Of a stretch of 64,000 nt of DNA, positions 8,795 through 17,965 are shown piece by piece (positions within the stretch are counted from its first letter, which is position 1; every line of letters begins with the position of its first letter). Under the pieces are notes generated by a model. That model was not told where the DNA came from and did no database searches. It was given only the letters and a program-made list of their open reading frames with translations. The translations under genes and the position numbers were made by a program. The DNA comes from Mycobacterium sp. GA-1285 (GTDB taxonomy: Bacteria; Actinomycetota; Actinomycetes; Mycobacteriales; Mycobacteriaceae): NCBI RefSeq assembly GCF_001499905.1, contig NZ_LQIS01000055.1, positions 1-64,000 of the forward strand, read 5' to 3'.

Positions 8795-9235
8795 GTGACC
8801 CGGTTGAGGATCTTCGTCGCAGCGGCTGCGCTCATGGTCGCCGCGAGCATCGTCGCTCCACAGCAGGCCCAGGCCATGATGCCGCTGGGCAACTACGATC
8901 TGCAGACCAACCGCTACACACAAGCGTCGTGGTTCTGGTACGTCACCAACTGCTGGCCGAACAAGGAGCCGGACTGCGTGAAAGTCAGCGCAGGTCCGCG
9001 GTTGAAGTTCTACGCGTACTACGATGGAGAGGCGCGCCTGGTCAACGGTCGGTACACCATGACCGTCGACGTCCCTGACGGCTTGATCTGTCCAGGCCAA
9101 CGACTCCCGACTCGGGAAACCTACTCGTGGGATGAGATCTCACTGGTTGGCACCATCGAGTCTCATTACAACGTCGGCTGTTTCAACGGCCCACCGGGTA
9201 TGCAGTTCTGGACGTTCAAGCTGCAGCGGCTGTAG
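8795..9235 (+). CDS. Small secreted protein of unknown function
   Basis: 146 residues from the GTG at 8795, preceded by GGGAGGAA. Starting there puts TRLRIFVAAAALMVAAS, a basic head and hydrophobic core, at the N-terminus, with a signal-peptidase-like AQA end near residue 27. An ATG at 8762 would add eleven basic residues and separate the ribosome site from the start. The mature part has four cysteines (NCW, PDC, LIC, VGC), which could form two disulfides, and many aromatic residues. I do not recognise a named family; similar small exported proteins are common in mycobacteria. It follows the P450 by 65 bases. Confidence 0.8.
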   Translation: MTRLRIFVAAAALMVAASIVAPQQAQAMMPLGNYDLQTNRYTQASWFWYVTNCWPNKEPDCVKVSAGPRLKFYAYYDGEARLVNGRYTMTVDVPDGLICPGQRLPTRETYSWDEISLVGTIESHYNVGCFNGPPGMQFWTFKLQRL

Positions 9236-9265
9236 TTCCTTGGGCGGATTCGTCGGGCTCCTGAA

Positions 9266-10627
9266 TCACGCGCCCGGCGGCGGAACGAAGCCGCCCAGCA
9301 CCCGTTCGATCCCGCGGGCGACCGCCAGCGTCGTGCGGTCCTCCAGGTAAGGTCCGACCACCTGAAGACCGACGGGCAGTCCTTCAGCGGTGCGTCCGAC
9401 CGGTACCGCTGTTGCCGGTAGGTAGGCAACGGTCGGCAACCCGACCCAGCCGAAAAGGTCCAAATACGGACGGCTTCCGCTGGCCACCACCAGAGCCCGG
9501 TCCGCCATGGGCTCGAGGTGGTCGTGGGGTATGGCGGGCACCATGGCCACCGGCATGATCAACGCGTCGACCTGGCGAAAGTAGTTCCACATCTGCGCTC
9601 GCATCTGCTGCCGTCGCTCGTCGGCCACCAGCCAGTCCCGGTGATGCAGCGTTGACGACGGGTCCATCAGGGGGTAGAGCAGTTCCATGTGCAGCCTGAC
9701 CACTTCGGGCAGGCTCACCGGCGGCGCCGCGTCGACCAGGTTGGCGCCGGCGTCGGCCAACGCCGCCACCGCGGACTCGAGTACCGCCGCGACGTCGCCC
9801 TCAACGGGATACGCCGGATCGTCGAGCCAGGCGGCGATGCGCAACCGGCCCAACGTCGATGCGCGCGGCGGTGGCAACTGAAGGCGCCAGCCGGTCGCAT
9901 CAGCCACGGACGGGCCCGCCAGGATGTCCAGCGCCAGTCCCAGATCGGCGACATCGCGTGCCAGCGGCCCGATCACCGCGAGGTCGGCCGCCGCCAGCGC
10001 GCCCGGCTCCGGTGGTAGATGGCCCCGCTGCGGGACGAGTCCCCAGCTCGGCTTGTGCCCGCACACCCCACACCAGTTTGATGGCAGCCGAATCGATCCG
10101 GCGATGTCACTGCCGAGTTCGAGAGCGGTCAGCCCTGCGGCGAGCGCGACGGCCGCACCCCCTGATGAACCGCCGCTCGATCGCGTTGTATCCCACGGGT
10201 TGTTGGTGACGCCGAAGATGGGATTGACGGTCTGCCAGTCAGCGACCATCGCGGGAACATTGGTTTTCCCGAAGACAATTGCGCCGGCATCGCGGAGCCT
10301 GCCCACCGCGTCGGCGTCACGTTCCGGCACCCGATCCCACGCCGGGACGCCACACGTTGTGCGGATGCCCGCGGTCTCGAACGAGTCCTTGACGGTCATG
10401 GGAATTCCGTGCAGCGGGCCGACCGCCTCGTCACGGGCCGCGGCCGCATCCGCGGCGTCCGCCGCGCGTCGCGCGCCGTCCACATCAAGGGTCACAACGG
10501 CGTTCAGCGCCGGGTTCAGCCGTGCGATGCGGTCCAGATAGAGGTCGAGCAGCTCGCGACTGCAGAAGTCTCGACGGCGGATCCCTTCCGCCAGCCGATG
10601 GGCCGGCCACAACGCGACGTCGTCCAT
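9266..10627 (-). CDS. Amidase signature family hydrolase
   Basis: 453 residues from the ATG at 10627; an upstream in-frame ATG at 10657 would place the GGAGGAAAGGA ribosome site inside the gene. The Ser-cisSer-Lys triad is visible: Lys in MTVKDSFE, the glycine/serine-rich RSSGGSSGGAA and the nucleophile Ser in LGSDIAGSIR. Family members hydrolyse amides of carboxylic acids. It is the last gene of the long minus-strand operon starting near 20287. The gap of 82 bases before it is larger than most in the operon. Confidence 0.92.
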   Translation of the reverse strand: MDDVALWPAHRLAEGIRRRDFCSRELLDLYLDRIARLNPALNAVVTLDVDGARRAADAADAAAARDEAVGPLHGIPMTVKDSFETAGIRTTCGVPAWDRVPERDADAVGRLRDAGAIVFGKTNVPAMVADWQTVNPIFGVTNNPWDTTRSSGGSSGGAAVALAAGLTALELGSDIAGSIRLPSNWCGVCGHKPSWGLVPQRGHLPPEPGALAAADLAVIGPLARDVADLGLALDILAGPSVADATGWRLQLPPPRASTLGRLRIAAWLDDPAYPVEGDVAAVLESAVAALADAGANLVDAAPPVSLPEVVRLHMELLYPLMDPSSTLHHRDWLVADERRQQMRAQMWNYFRQVDALIMPVAMVPAIPHDHLEPMADRALVVASGSRPYLDLFGWVGLPTVAYLPATAVPVGRTAEGLPVGLQVVGPYLEDRTTLAVARGIERVLGGFVPPPGA

Positions 10628-10709
10628 GATTGGTCCTTTCCTCCGCGACAGACGCATGATGCCCCTGATCGTCGGCCTGTCGAGACGGCTAGCGGCGCAG
10701 GAAGGCTTT

Positions 10710-11918
10710 TCATCCGCTGTAGCGCCGCCGTACGCCGCGGAACCGTTCCCACATCTGCGCGGTGCGTTGGGCTGGCGTCACGGTCGCGGTATCGGGAGGC
10801 AGCGCGTCGGCGAGTTCGGCCCGGTTGACCAACCGGGTGTGCAGGGTTGCGGGTTCCCCGGCGAGCATGTGCCGGTAGGTGAGGTTGCCTCGCTCGAAAC
10901 CCTGGGTGGCCAGCCAGTTGTGGTAGCCGGGGTCGTCGTGTGACAGCACGAGGCGCACCACGCCGTCCGGATCGACCGCCGTGCGGCTCGGCGTGTAACT
11001 CACCGGGCGGTAGAGATAATCCATGCTGGTGAAGAACGGCCCCATGTTGGTCAGCATCCACAGCCCGTCGTGGGCGTCGAACTCGACGATCAGCGCCTCG
11101 TCGGGCGCCAGCCGCCAATGCATGTTCGTCGCCGCGCGACCGCGTCTTGCGTCGGCACCGGTCGGCGTCATCTCCGGGAACCGGTTGGGGTGCTCGGCGT
11201 CGACACCGCCGCGCGTGAACGAATACTCGGGCCAGTCGCTCATCATCCCGCTGAGGAAGTCACCCGCCCATTCCATGGCGGTGACCATGTCCGCCGGCGT
11301 GGGCACCGGCCTGGGAGCGGCCATGTCGACGCGCTCGATGCGCATCCGGGCGGGTCGCTCCTCCCAGCGGTCGAAGCCTTGGCGAATGAACAGCTTGCGT
11401 GACCCGGGTGTCGTGGGCAGCCAGTTCGGTCCCCGTTGCGGACCACCGATGTAGATCTCGAAACCGCCGTCGTCCTCTGTCTTCAGTTGCGCGCCAGTCA
11501 AACTCGCTTCCGGCGCATCTCCGAACGGTTCGTGCAGAACGCCGCGACCGTCGGGGCGGGGCCCCTGCACCGTGATATTGAGAAAGGAAGCGGTGCCACG
11601 CTCGCCGACGATCCGGTACACCGAGGTCCCGTCGATCCACGCCTGCTGGTACAGGAAGTCCGCACAGTCTCCGCCGAGCTTCCTGGTCGGGTGGCAGAAG
11701 GTGTGGATCTCGGGGTACCGGGTGTTGCGGGTCTCGAGCGCAAGGTCGAACGCCTGCCCGAGATTCTGGGTGAGGAAGCGGAAGCCGTCCGCCCGGTGGA
11801 TTCCCGTGGCGCCATTGTGGTCCTTGAAGACCCGCTCCCCCGCCTGCTTCAGCCGATCGCAGAACCCGTCCCATGCCGATTTCAGCGCGGCATCATCCGG
11901 ACCGTCTCCGAACGCCAT
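10710..11918 (-). CDS. DUF1214-like protein of unknown function
   Basis: 402 residues. No catalytic signature is obvious, but the C-terminal third (WMLTNMGPFFTSMDY, SYTPSRTAVDPDG, a predicted beta-rich region) resembles DUF1214/DUF1254-type proteins, which often sit in catabolic clusters. The sequence has no signal peptide or membrane segment, so it is probably cytosolic. It lies nine bases after the TIM-barrel gene, within the operon of acyl-CoA enzymes. The function is unknown; a role in substrate handling is only a guess. Confidence 0.75.
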   Translation of the reverse strand: MAFGDGPDDAALKSAWDGFCDRLKQAGERVFKDHNGATGIHRADGFRFLTQNLGQAFDLALETRNTRYPEIHTFCHPTRKLGGDCADFLYQQAWIDGTSVYRIVGERGTASFLNITVQGPRPDGRGVLHEPFGDAPEASLTGAQLKTEDDGGFEIYIGGPQRGPNWLPTTPGSRKLFIRQGFDRWEERPARMRIERVDMAAPRPVPTPADMVTAMEWAGDFLSGMMSDWPEYSFTRGGVDAEHPNRFPEMTPTGADARRGRAATNMHWRLAPDEALIVEFDAHDGLWMLTNMGPFFTSMDYLYRPVSYTPSRTAVDPDGVVRLVLSHDDPGYHNWLATQGFERGNLTYRHMLAGEPATLHTRLVNRAELADALPPDTATVTPAQRTAQMWERFRGVRRRYSG

Positions 11919-11927
11919 TCGGTTCCC

Positions 11928-12695
11928 CTAGCCGTCGAGTTCTTCCAGAATGGCCGATACCACGTCACAGGCGCGGCGCGCCGCCTCGAAGCGGCCTTCC
12001 CGCTCGATGCGCGGCCCGATCAGTTCCAGGTCGAAGCCGTGCCGATAGCCTGACTCGAGTACCGACGAGATGAACGGCGTGATCGGGATGGCGCCGTCGC
12101 CGGGTACCGCTCGAGCGGGCAGCGCACGGTCGCCCAGGACATAGTCGCTCAGCTGGATGACCTCGGTTCGTGGCAGTGCCCGCTGCACCAGTGCCATCAG
12201 GTCCGCCTCCGCCCAGCAGTGGAACAGGTCGATGCAGACGCCGAGTCCGGTCGCCTCGGCGAGGGTGATCGTGTCACGCAGCGTGTGCGTGATGTGGATG
12301 TCGGCGTACAAGCTCGACGCGTTCTCGATCGCCAGCGCGACGCCTGCCTGTTCGGCCGCCCGCACGCACGGTGTCACGGCGTCACGGAACCGGTCCGCCG
12401 CCTGCTCCCAGGTGAGGCCTCCACGCCCGCCGGTCAGCATGTAGATGACCCGGGCGTCCACGGTGTGAGCCTCATCGATCACTCGCAAGAGGGAGTCCCG
12501 GGAGGAGAACAGGTGGTACACCGTCTCCACCGAATATCCCTCGCCGGCAACCACACTCGGCAGCTCCGGTTCGGACAGCTGCGAGTCGATCAGGCTGAGC
12601 CGCCGCACTCCCAACGCTCGCCAATGCTGCACCAGTTCGCTCAGCGGCGCCCCGTAAAACGTGACGCTGTGAACCGAGAGCCGCTCGTCGGGCAC
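11928..12695 (-). CDS. Sugar-phosphate isomerase/epimerase-like TIM barrel
   Basis: 255 residues from the GTG at 12695, one base after the stop of the sulfotransferase gene; another GTG at 12722 would add nine residues and overlap that gene. It has the pattern of AP-endonuclease-2/xylose-isomerase-like barrels: ALAIENASS in mid-protein with Glu, GVCIDLFHCWAEAD with Asp and His, and a late HGFDLELIGP with Glu, a plausible set of metal ligands. Such proteins isomerise or cleave small polyols and acids. Its place among acyl-CoA and LLM enzymes does not fix a substrate. Confidence 0.8.
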   Translation of the reverse strand: MPDERLSVHSVTFYGAPLSELVQHWRALGVRRLSLIDSQLSEPELPSVVAGEGYSVETVYHLFSSRDSLLRVIDEAHTVDARVIYMLTGGRGGLTWEQAADRFRDAVTPCVRAAEQAGVALAIENASSLYADIHITHTLRDTITLAEATGLGVCIDLFHCWAEADLMALVQRALPRTEVIQLSDYVLGDRALPARAVPGDGAIPITPFISSVLESGYRHGFDLELIGPRIEREGRFEAARRACDVVSAILEELDG

Positions 12696-12696
12696 C

Positions 12697-13863
12697 TCAG
12701 CCCCGGTTCTCGATCGGCACACCGAAACGTTCTCGGAACGGGCGAAATTCTTCGTGCAAGGCGCCGAGATCCTCGCCGATATCGGTGAGCAGCGCGGTCG
12801 AGTAGCGAAACTTGCCGTGCCGATCGCCGGGGTTGTCGGCCAGGTATCGCCGCATGGCGGCCTCTGCCGCGGCGCTCAGCGGTCGACCGTGAAAGTCGTA
12901 GTAGCGGCGCACAGTTCCGACCTGGTCGGCGATGAAGTCGGTGTAGCGCACGTGCAGGATCCGTGGATCGTCCACCATCGGGCTGGTCATCGTGTTGGTG
13001 ATGCTCTCGCGGGTCAGGGCCAGGTGCATCTTCGCGGCGGCATGCAGGTCGACCGGTCCGACGATGCCCTCGAGAATGTCGGCCATCATCATCGTGCGCG
13101 ACGCAGCGACCTGCACCGGGTCGCGATGCAGCCACATGAGCGTGGCATCGGGGTAGGCGTCGAACAGCTCTTTCAGCCGGAAGCCGTGAAAACCCTTGAG
13201 TACCCACTGTTTAGGCGGGCGACGGTACTGGAACTGCTGCAGCATCGCCGTGTGGATGCGGTACTGCGCGGCGGGATCGGTCGGCAGGCCCCCGACGACG
13301 GTCTGCATCGGGACGCGCCACCACGCCGTCGGTGTCAGCACCCGGAAGTCGAAGGCCCAGGTACGTTCGTCCTCGGGCAACCCGTCGCCCAGCATGTCGT
13401 TGTACGGGTGGCTGTGCAGCCATTTGGGCAGTTTCGTGTTGATCTCGCGCCAATCGGCATCCGCTCGCTCGCGGCGGGGGTCACCGTCTACGGTGCCGGG
13501 CGGCGGCGACGGGTACATCACCTCCCAGAACCGCAGCGCGCGGGAGTCCGGGTCCACCGACATCAGCGCGTGCATCAGCGTGGTACCCGACCGCGGCTCG
13601 CCGGTGACGAACATCGGCCGCTCGATGACCTCCCCGGCCACCTCGTGGCGTCGACGGTCCTCGAAGAACTCGAGGCGCGAGGTGAGCAGCCAGTGGCACA
13701 CGTCGACGGCGCGACGCCTGCCGTCGGCGTCCATACCGATCGTGTTCAGGTGGTCGACCACCAACGAGAAGCGTTCGGGCAGAGTGGGATCGCCGTAGTC
13801 ACGCAGGCCGGTCTCGGCCTCCGCTCGAGCGAGCATCTCCCCCGCCACCAACGGCGCGGTCAC
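12697..13863 (-). CDS. Sulfotransferase family protein
   Basis: 388 residues. The PAPS-binding loop GEPRSGTTLMH lies near residue 90, and the 3'-phosphate-binding motif region WLHRDPVQVAASR near residue 250; both are typical of the large sulfotransferase family common in mycobacteria. It could sulfate a hydroxyl on a lipid or terpenoid, but many such proteins have unknown acceptors. The GTG start overlaps the stop of the LLM oxidoreductase gene by four bases and the TIM-barrel gene follows at once, so it is firmly within the operon. Its presence in a degradative cluster is unusual. Confidence 0.88.
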   Translation of the reverse strand: MTAPLVAGEMLARAEAETGLRDYGDPTLPERFSLVVDHLNTIGMDADGRRRAVDVCHWLLTSRLEFFEDRRRHEVAGEVIERPMFVTGEPRSGTTLMHALMSVDPDSRALRFWEVMYPSPPPGTVDGDPRRERADADWREINTKLPKWLHSHPYNDMLGDGLPEDERTWAFDFRVLTPTAWWRVPMQTVVGGLPTDPAAQYRIHTAMLQQFQYRRPPKQWVLKGFHGFRLKELFDAYPDATLMWLHRDPVQVAASRTMMMADILEGIVGPVDLHAAAKMHLALTRESITNTMTSPMVDDPRILHVRYTDFIADQVGTVRRYYDFHGRPLSAAAEAAMRRYLADNPGDRHGKFRYSTALLTDIGEDLGALHEEFRPFRERFGVPIENRG

Positions 13864-14987
13864 TGCACATCTCCGCAGAGTTTCATCAACTCGTCCTCGA
13901 CTTCCCGCACGTTCTGCGCCGATTGGGCGGTGTACCGCCGGCCCGCCATGGCGCCGTAATCCATGATCTTCGGAACCCGCAAGCCGGCGTCGACGTAGTC
14001 CTTGATGACGCGGGCGAGATGCTGCGGTGTGCCGTGTGGAACCATCGCCAGGATCATCTCCGGTTCGACCCGATCGAGGAAGTCGACGATCCGCTCACGG
14101 GTGAGCACCGCGGGATCAATGTCCTGGTACCCGCGCCAGTTCTCGCCCATCGGATGTTCGAATCCGGTCTTGCGCAGCACCTCGGCGGACACCTGCAGCA
14201 GAAACGACTTCACCAGCGGTGCGTCGAGAATCTCGGCCAGTGCCGCGTCGTCACGCCCCACCAGGCACACCTGAATGAAGCACGGTGTGATCGCCGACGG
14301 GTCGCGCCCGGCCCTGTCGGCGGAACGGCGGACAGCAGAAAGCTTTTCGGCGTAGTCGTCGGGTGACCATGCGCCGGTCGGCCACCACCCGTCGGCATAG
14401 CGGCCCACGATGTCCAGTGTGCGCGGACCGCTGCCGCCTATCCAGATCGGCGGGAAGCGTCCCTCGTAGGGTTCGGTGTCGAGGCGGGCGTGACGCAGCC
14501 GGTAGAACCGGCCCTCGAAATCGACGGGGCCGTCGCTATCCCACAGCAGCCGGATCACGTGCAGCGCTTCTTCGAAACGGCTGACCGGCGCCGTGAAGTC
14601 GAAGCCGTATGGGACGGTGTTCTCGGTTTCCCCACTGCCCAGACCGAGGATGAAGCGGCCCTCGGCCAGGTGGTCGATCGTCAGCGCGCTCTGCGCCAGC
14701 AACGACGGGTGACGACGCACGGTGTCGACGACACTGGTCGCCAGCGGCACGTTCTTGGTCAACACCGCGGCGGCCGCCGCGACCGCCATACCGTCGAGGT
14801 GGCGATGTGGCGACGGCGAAACGGTTGCGAGGTCGGTGAACTCGGGCGTCCAGATCGAGTCTGGCCAGAAGCTGACCATGTGATCGGGCATCCAGATCGA
14901 GTGGTATCGGCCGCTGTCGAGGGCGTCGAGCACCGACAGGTCCAGCGGCAGGGTGGTGCGCAGGTACGCGGCGGGCTGAACTCTCAC
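13860..14987 (-). CDS. LLM-class (F420/flavin-dependent) oxidoreductase
   Basis: 375 residues of the luciferase-like monooxygenase fold. HSIWMPDHMVSF near residue 30, LATSVVDTVRRHPSLLAQ near residue 85 and EGRFILGLGSGE near residue 110 are standard blocks; the FPPIWIGGSGPRTL block follows near residue 180. In mycobacteria this family commonly uses F420. It may reduce or oxidise an alcohol or an enoyl group of the substrate. The GTG start comes 85 bases after the SDR gene and the 3' end overlaps the sulfotransferase gene. A shorter relative is at 52139. Confidence 0.88.
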   Translation of the reverse strand: MRVQPAAYLRTTLPLDLSVLDALDSGRYHSIWMPDHMVSFWPDSIWTPEFTDLATVSPSPHRHLDGMAVAAAAAVLTKNVPLATSVVDTVRRHPSLLAQSALTIDHLAEGRFILGLGSGETENTVPYGFDFTAPVSRFEEALHVIRLLWDSDGPVDFEGRFYRLRHARLDTEPYEGRFPPIWIGGSGPRTLDIVGRYADGWWPTGAWSPDDYAEKLSAVRRSADRAGRDPSAITPCFIQVCLVGRDDAALAEILDAPLVKSFLLQVSAEVLRKTGFEHPMGENWRGYQDIDPAVLTRERIVDFLDRVEPEMILAMVPHGTPQHLARVIKDYVDAGLRVPKIMDYGAMAGRRYTAQSAQNVREVEDELMKLCGDVQ

Positions 14988-15072
14988 TGACCGCTGACCC
15001 CTTCGTGCGCCGAACGTGCGTTACCGTCACGCCAAACCGCCGGACGACGTGGCACAATCCCACACTCGAACG

Positions 15073-15849
15073 TCACAGCCGGCCCGTCTCTCGCAGAAAC
15101 GACTGGGTGTGGGCGATGCGACCGGTCAGCGTTTTCGGATCACCGGTGCACAACCGCAACGCCGTCTCGGTGATCAGCGAGATGTCCTCGGTGTCGGTCT
15201 TGGCCAGGTCGAGCGCGCCCGCGCCCTCCGTGGCGACAGGGTTGGTCGGCGCGGCGGCGTTGACGGCGATACCGGCGTCGTAGAGTTCGGCCGCAAGGCT
15301 TTTCGTCAACCGGTTCAGCGCCGCCTTGACCGCGCCGTACACGCCGAAGCCGGCGGTGCGGTCGAATTCCGAGAACGGCGGCCCGTCGGGCAGGTCGCCG
15401 CCGACCGAGGTCACGTTGAGCACCCAGCCGCGTCCGCGTTCGCGCATCGCCGGGATGACCATCTGCGTGAGATGCAGCGGCGCCATCACATGCATCTCGA
15501 ACATCAGCCGGACCCGTCGCTCAGGGAATTCGTCGAGCGGCCGCAGGAACGTCACGGCCGCGTTGTTGACCAGGATGTCGGGGGCGCCGATGCTGTCGAC
15601 CACCTCGGCGAACAACCGGGTGCGCTGCTCGCTCTCGGACAGATCCGCCGCCACCGCGATCGCCGATCCGCCCGCGGCTTCTATCTCGTCGAGCGTCTGA
15701 CGCAGCGAGCCTTGGTATCTCGGGTCGGGTTCGAGCGTTCGGGCGGTCAGAGCGACTGTCGCACCCTCACGCGCCAGTCGCTGCGCGATGGCCTTGCCGA
15801 GGCCGCGGCTGCAGCCGGTCACCAAGGCGATCTTTCCGTCACACGACAC
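15073..15849 (-). CDS. Short-chain dehydrogenase/reductase
   Basis: 258 residues from a GTG with GGAGG just upstream. The TGCSRGLG nucleotide motif lies near residue 11, the VNNAAV motif near residue 100, and the catalytic YGAVK near residue 165. The segment before the catalytic Tyr is longer than in typical SDRs (GGDLPDGPPFSEFDRTAGFG), a feature seen in SDRs that handle CoA esters or bulky substrates. It follows the acyl-CoA dehydrogenase by 17 bases and likely dehydrogenates a hydroxyacyl intermediate (inference). Confidence 0.88.
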   Translation of the reverse strand: MSCDGKIALVTGCSRGLGKAIAQRLAREGATVALTARTLEPDPRYQGSLRQTLDEIEAAGGSAIAVAADLSESEQRTRLFAEVVDSIGAPDILVNNAAVTFLRPLDEFPERRVRLMFEMHVMAPLHLTQMVIPAMRERGRGWVLNVTSVGGDLPDGPPFSEFDRTAGFGVYGAVKAALNRLTKSLAAELYDAGIAVNAAAPTNPVATEGAGALDLAKTDTEDISLITETALRLCTGDPKTLTGRIAHTQSFLRETGRL

Positions 15850-15866
15850 TGTGGGACCTCCTGGCG

Positions 15867-17165
15867 TCAGCTTCGCGGAATGCCCGCGAGTTTGTCGGCG
15901 AATTTGGCTTCGGCGGCTTCGCGCAGCCGCAGCAGGTGTTCGGACGGGAAGACGTCCGGCGCCGGCTTGACGTCCTTGAGCAGCAGCCGCGCCAGCGTCA
16001 CCTTGTGCACCTCGGTCGGGCCGTCGGCGAGCCCCAGCACGAACGACTCGGTCAGGTACTGCACGAACGGCATCTCATGGGAGGTGCCGAGCGACCCGTG
16101 CAGTTGAAGCGCCCGTGCCGAAACATCGTGTAGCACCTTCTGCATCATCGCCTTGACCGCCGAGATGTCCGCACGCACCGCCTTGTAGTCGTTGTACTGG
16201 TCGATCTTCCACGCGGTCTGCAGGGTCATCAGCCGGAACGCCTCGATCTCCATCCACGAGTCGGCGATCATCTCCTGAACCATCTGTTTGTCCGCCAGCA
16301 TCGAGCCCTGGGTGTAGCGCGAGACCGCCCGCTCGGTGAGCATGTCGAAGATTCGCCGCACCAGTCCGACGGTGCGCATGGCGTGGTGGATCCGCCCGCC
16401 GCCGAGCCTGGTCTGGGCGACCACGAACGCGCCGCCGCGTGGCCCGAGCATGTGATCGTCGGGCACCCGCACGTTCTCGTAGCGAACATATCCTTCGCGC
16501 CCGCCACCGTCGAGCGGTTGGTAGCCCAATCCCACGTCGCGCAGCACGTTGATGCCGGGCGTGTCACCGGGTACGACGAACATCGAATAGCGCTGGTACG
16601 GAGGGGCGTCGGGGTCGGTCATCGCCATCACGATGATGAACGACGCCATGGAGGCGAACGACGAGTACCACTTCTCGCCGTTGATCACCCAGTGGTCGCC
16701 GTCGCGGGTGGCCGTGGTGGTGAACACTTTCGGATCGGCGCCGCCGTGAGGTTCGGTCATCGAGAAGCACGACACGATCCGGTTGTCCAGCAGCGGTTCG
16801 AGATACCGCTGCTTGAGTTCGGGTGTGCCGTAGTGCGCGAGAATCTCGCTGTTACCGGAATCCGGTGCCTGCGAACCGAACACAATGGGTGCGCATTCGG
16901 ACCGACCGAGGATCTCGTTGAGCAGCGCCAGCTTGACCTGGCCGTAACCGGGCCCGCCGAGGTGCGCTCCCAGGTGGGTGGCCCACAGCCCGCGCTCCTT
17001 GACGAGCTGCTGTAGCGGCGGAATCAGGGCCTGGCGCACCGGGTCGTTGAGATCGTGTGACTCCTTGACGATCAGGTCGATGGGTTCGCATTCATTGCGG
17101 ACGAACTCCTCCACCCATGCCAGTTGCTCGGCCCATTCGGGGTCGGTCGAGAAATCCCAGGCCAC
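15867..17165 (-). CDS. Acyl-CoA dehydrogenase (ACAD11-like class)
   Basis: 432 residues from the GTG at 17165, preceded by GGAAGGAC; an upstream in-frame start at 17225 would add a charged tail. The order is typical of FAD acyl-CoA dehydrogenases: CFSMTEPHGGADP near residue 140, WVINGEKWYSS near residue 165 for FAD binding, LGGGRIHHAMRTVG near residue 260 and the end LADGPTEVHK with the DG-PTEVH motif of the ACAD10/11-like class. It should introduce a double bond into an acyl-CoA. It is strongly similar to the protein at 54950, which is followed by an APH-like kinase; no kinase is here. Confidence 0.92.
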   Translation of the reverse strand: MAWDFSTDPEWAEQLAWVEEFVRNECEPIDLIVKESHDLNDPVRQALIPPLQQLVKERGLWATHLGAHLGGPGYGQVKLALLNEILGRSECAPIVFGSQAPDSGNSEILAHYGTPELKQRYLEPLLDNRIVSCFSMTEPHGGADPKVFTTTATRDGDHWVINGEKWYSSFASMASFIIVMAMTDPDAPPYQRYSMFVVPGDTPGINVLRDVGLGYQPLDGGGREGYVRYENVRVPDDHMLGPRGGAFVVAQTRLGGGRIHHAMRTVGLVRRIFDMLTERAVSRYTQGSMLADKQMVQEMIADSWMEIEAFRLMTLQTAWKIDQYNDYKAVRADISAVKAMMQKVLHDVSARALQLHGSLGTSHEMPFVQYLTESFVLGLADGPTEVHKVTLARLLLKDVKPAPDVFPSEHLLRLREAAEAKFADKLAGIPRS

Positions 17166-17184
17166 TGTCCGTCCTTCCGTCCGC

Positions 17185-17964
17185 TCAGCTGTCCGACCAC
17201 TTCCGCCGTCGTTGCGCGGCCTCATCGGTGGCGTGGCTGAGTACCTGATTGCGGTTCTCCAGCTCCATCGCGGCGGCCAGGCCGGAGGCGTCGGTGTTGG
17301 TCTGCAGCGCCCGCTTCGTCAACTGGACACCCAGCGGGGAGAGTCCGGCGATGGTCGAGGCGATCGCCAGCGCGCGCTCGATCAGCCCCTCCGGCGAGAC
17401 GACCTCGCTGACCAAGCCTCGTCGGTCGGCTTCATCGGCGCTGACGGTGCGACCGGTCAGCATCCAGTCCGCCGCGACGCTGGTGCCGACGATCCTGGGC
17501 AGGTGGTAGCTCATGCCCATCTCGGCACCCGAGAGGCCGAGCAGGATCGCGGCGTTGCCGAAAGTCGCTGCGCTCGAGCAGATTCGGATATCGGAGGCCA
17601 GGCACAGCGCGAGCCCCGCGCCGACGCACGGCCCGTTCACGGCGGCGACCACCGGCTGCGGCAACGCCCGGATCGCCTGCGGTAGCGCGGCCATCGCCTC
17701 CTGGAACCGCATCCGCTCGATGGCGGGGGCCGACGCCCCGAGCGTGCCCGGTCCGAAGTCGCGCACGTCGATTCCGGCGCAGAACCCCCGCCCGGCGCCG
17801 GTCAGCACGACGGCGTTGACCGACGTGTCGACCGCGATCTCGGCGAAGGTGAGCGACAGTTCGTCGCGCATGACTTCGTTGATCGCATTGAGCTGCTTGG
17901 GCCGGTTGAGTTGCAGGACAACGATGCCCGGGCGCTCACGGTCGACGACCAACGTCTCGGTCAT
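17185..17964 (-). CDS. Enoyl-CoA hydratase/isomerase
   Basis: 259 residues from the ATG at 17964; a GTG-type extension to 18003 would run back into the preceding gene fragment. Crotonase motifs include GAGRGFCAGIDV and GPCVGAGLALCLASDI, which build the oxyanion hole, and the GLVSEVV block after the active site. It would hydrate or isomerise an enoyl-CoA in a beta-oxidation cycle. It starts two bases after the stop of the collapsed thiolase gene and lies between acyl-CoA dehydrogenases, consistent with a beta-oxidation set in this operon. Confidence 0.92.
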   Translation of the reverse strand: MTETLVVDRERPGIVVLQLNRPKQLNAINEVMRDELSLTFAEIAVDTSVNAVVLTGAGRGFCAGIDVRDFGPGTLGASAPAIERMRFQEAMAALPQAIRALPQPVVAAVNGPCVGAGLALCLASDIRICSSAATFGNAAILLGLSGAEMGMSYHLPRIVGTSVAADWMLTGRTVSADEADRRGLVSEVVSPEGLIERALAIASTIAGLSPLGVQLTKRALQTNTDASGLAAAMELENRNQVLSHATDEAAQRRRKWSDS

Positions 17965-17965
17965 G

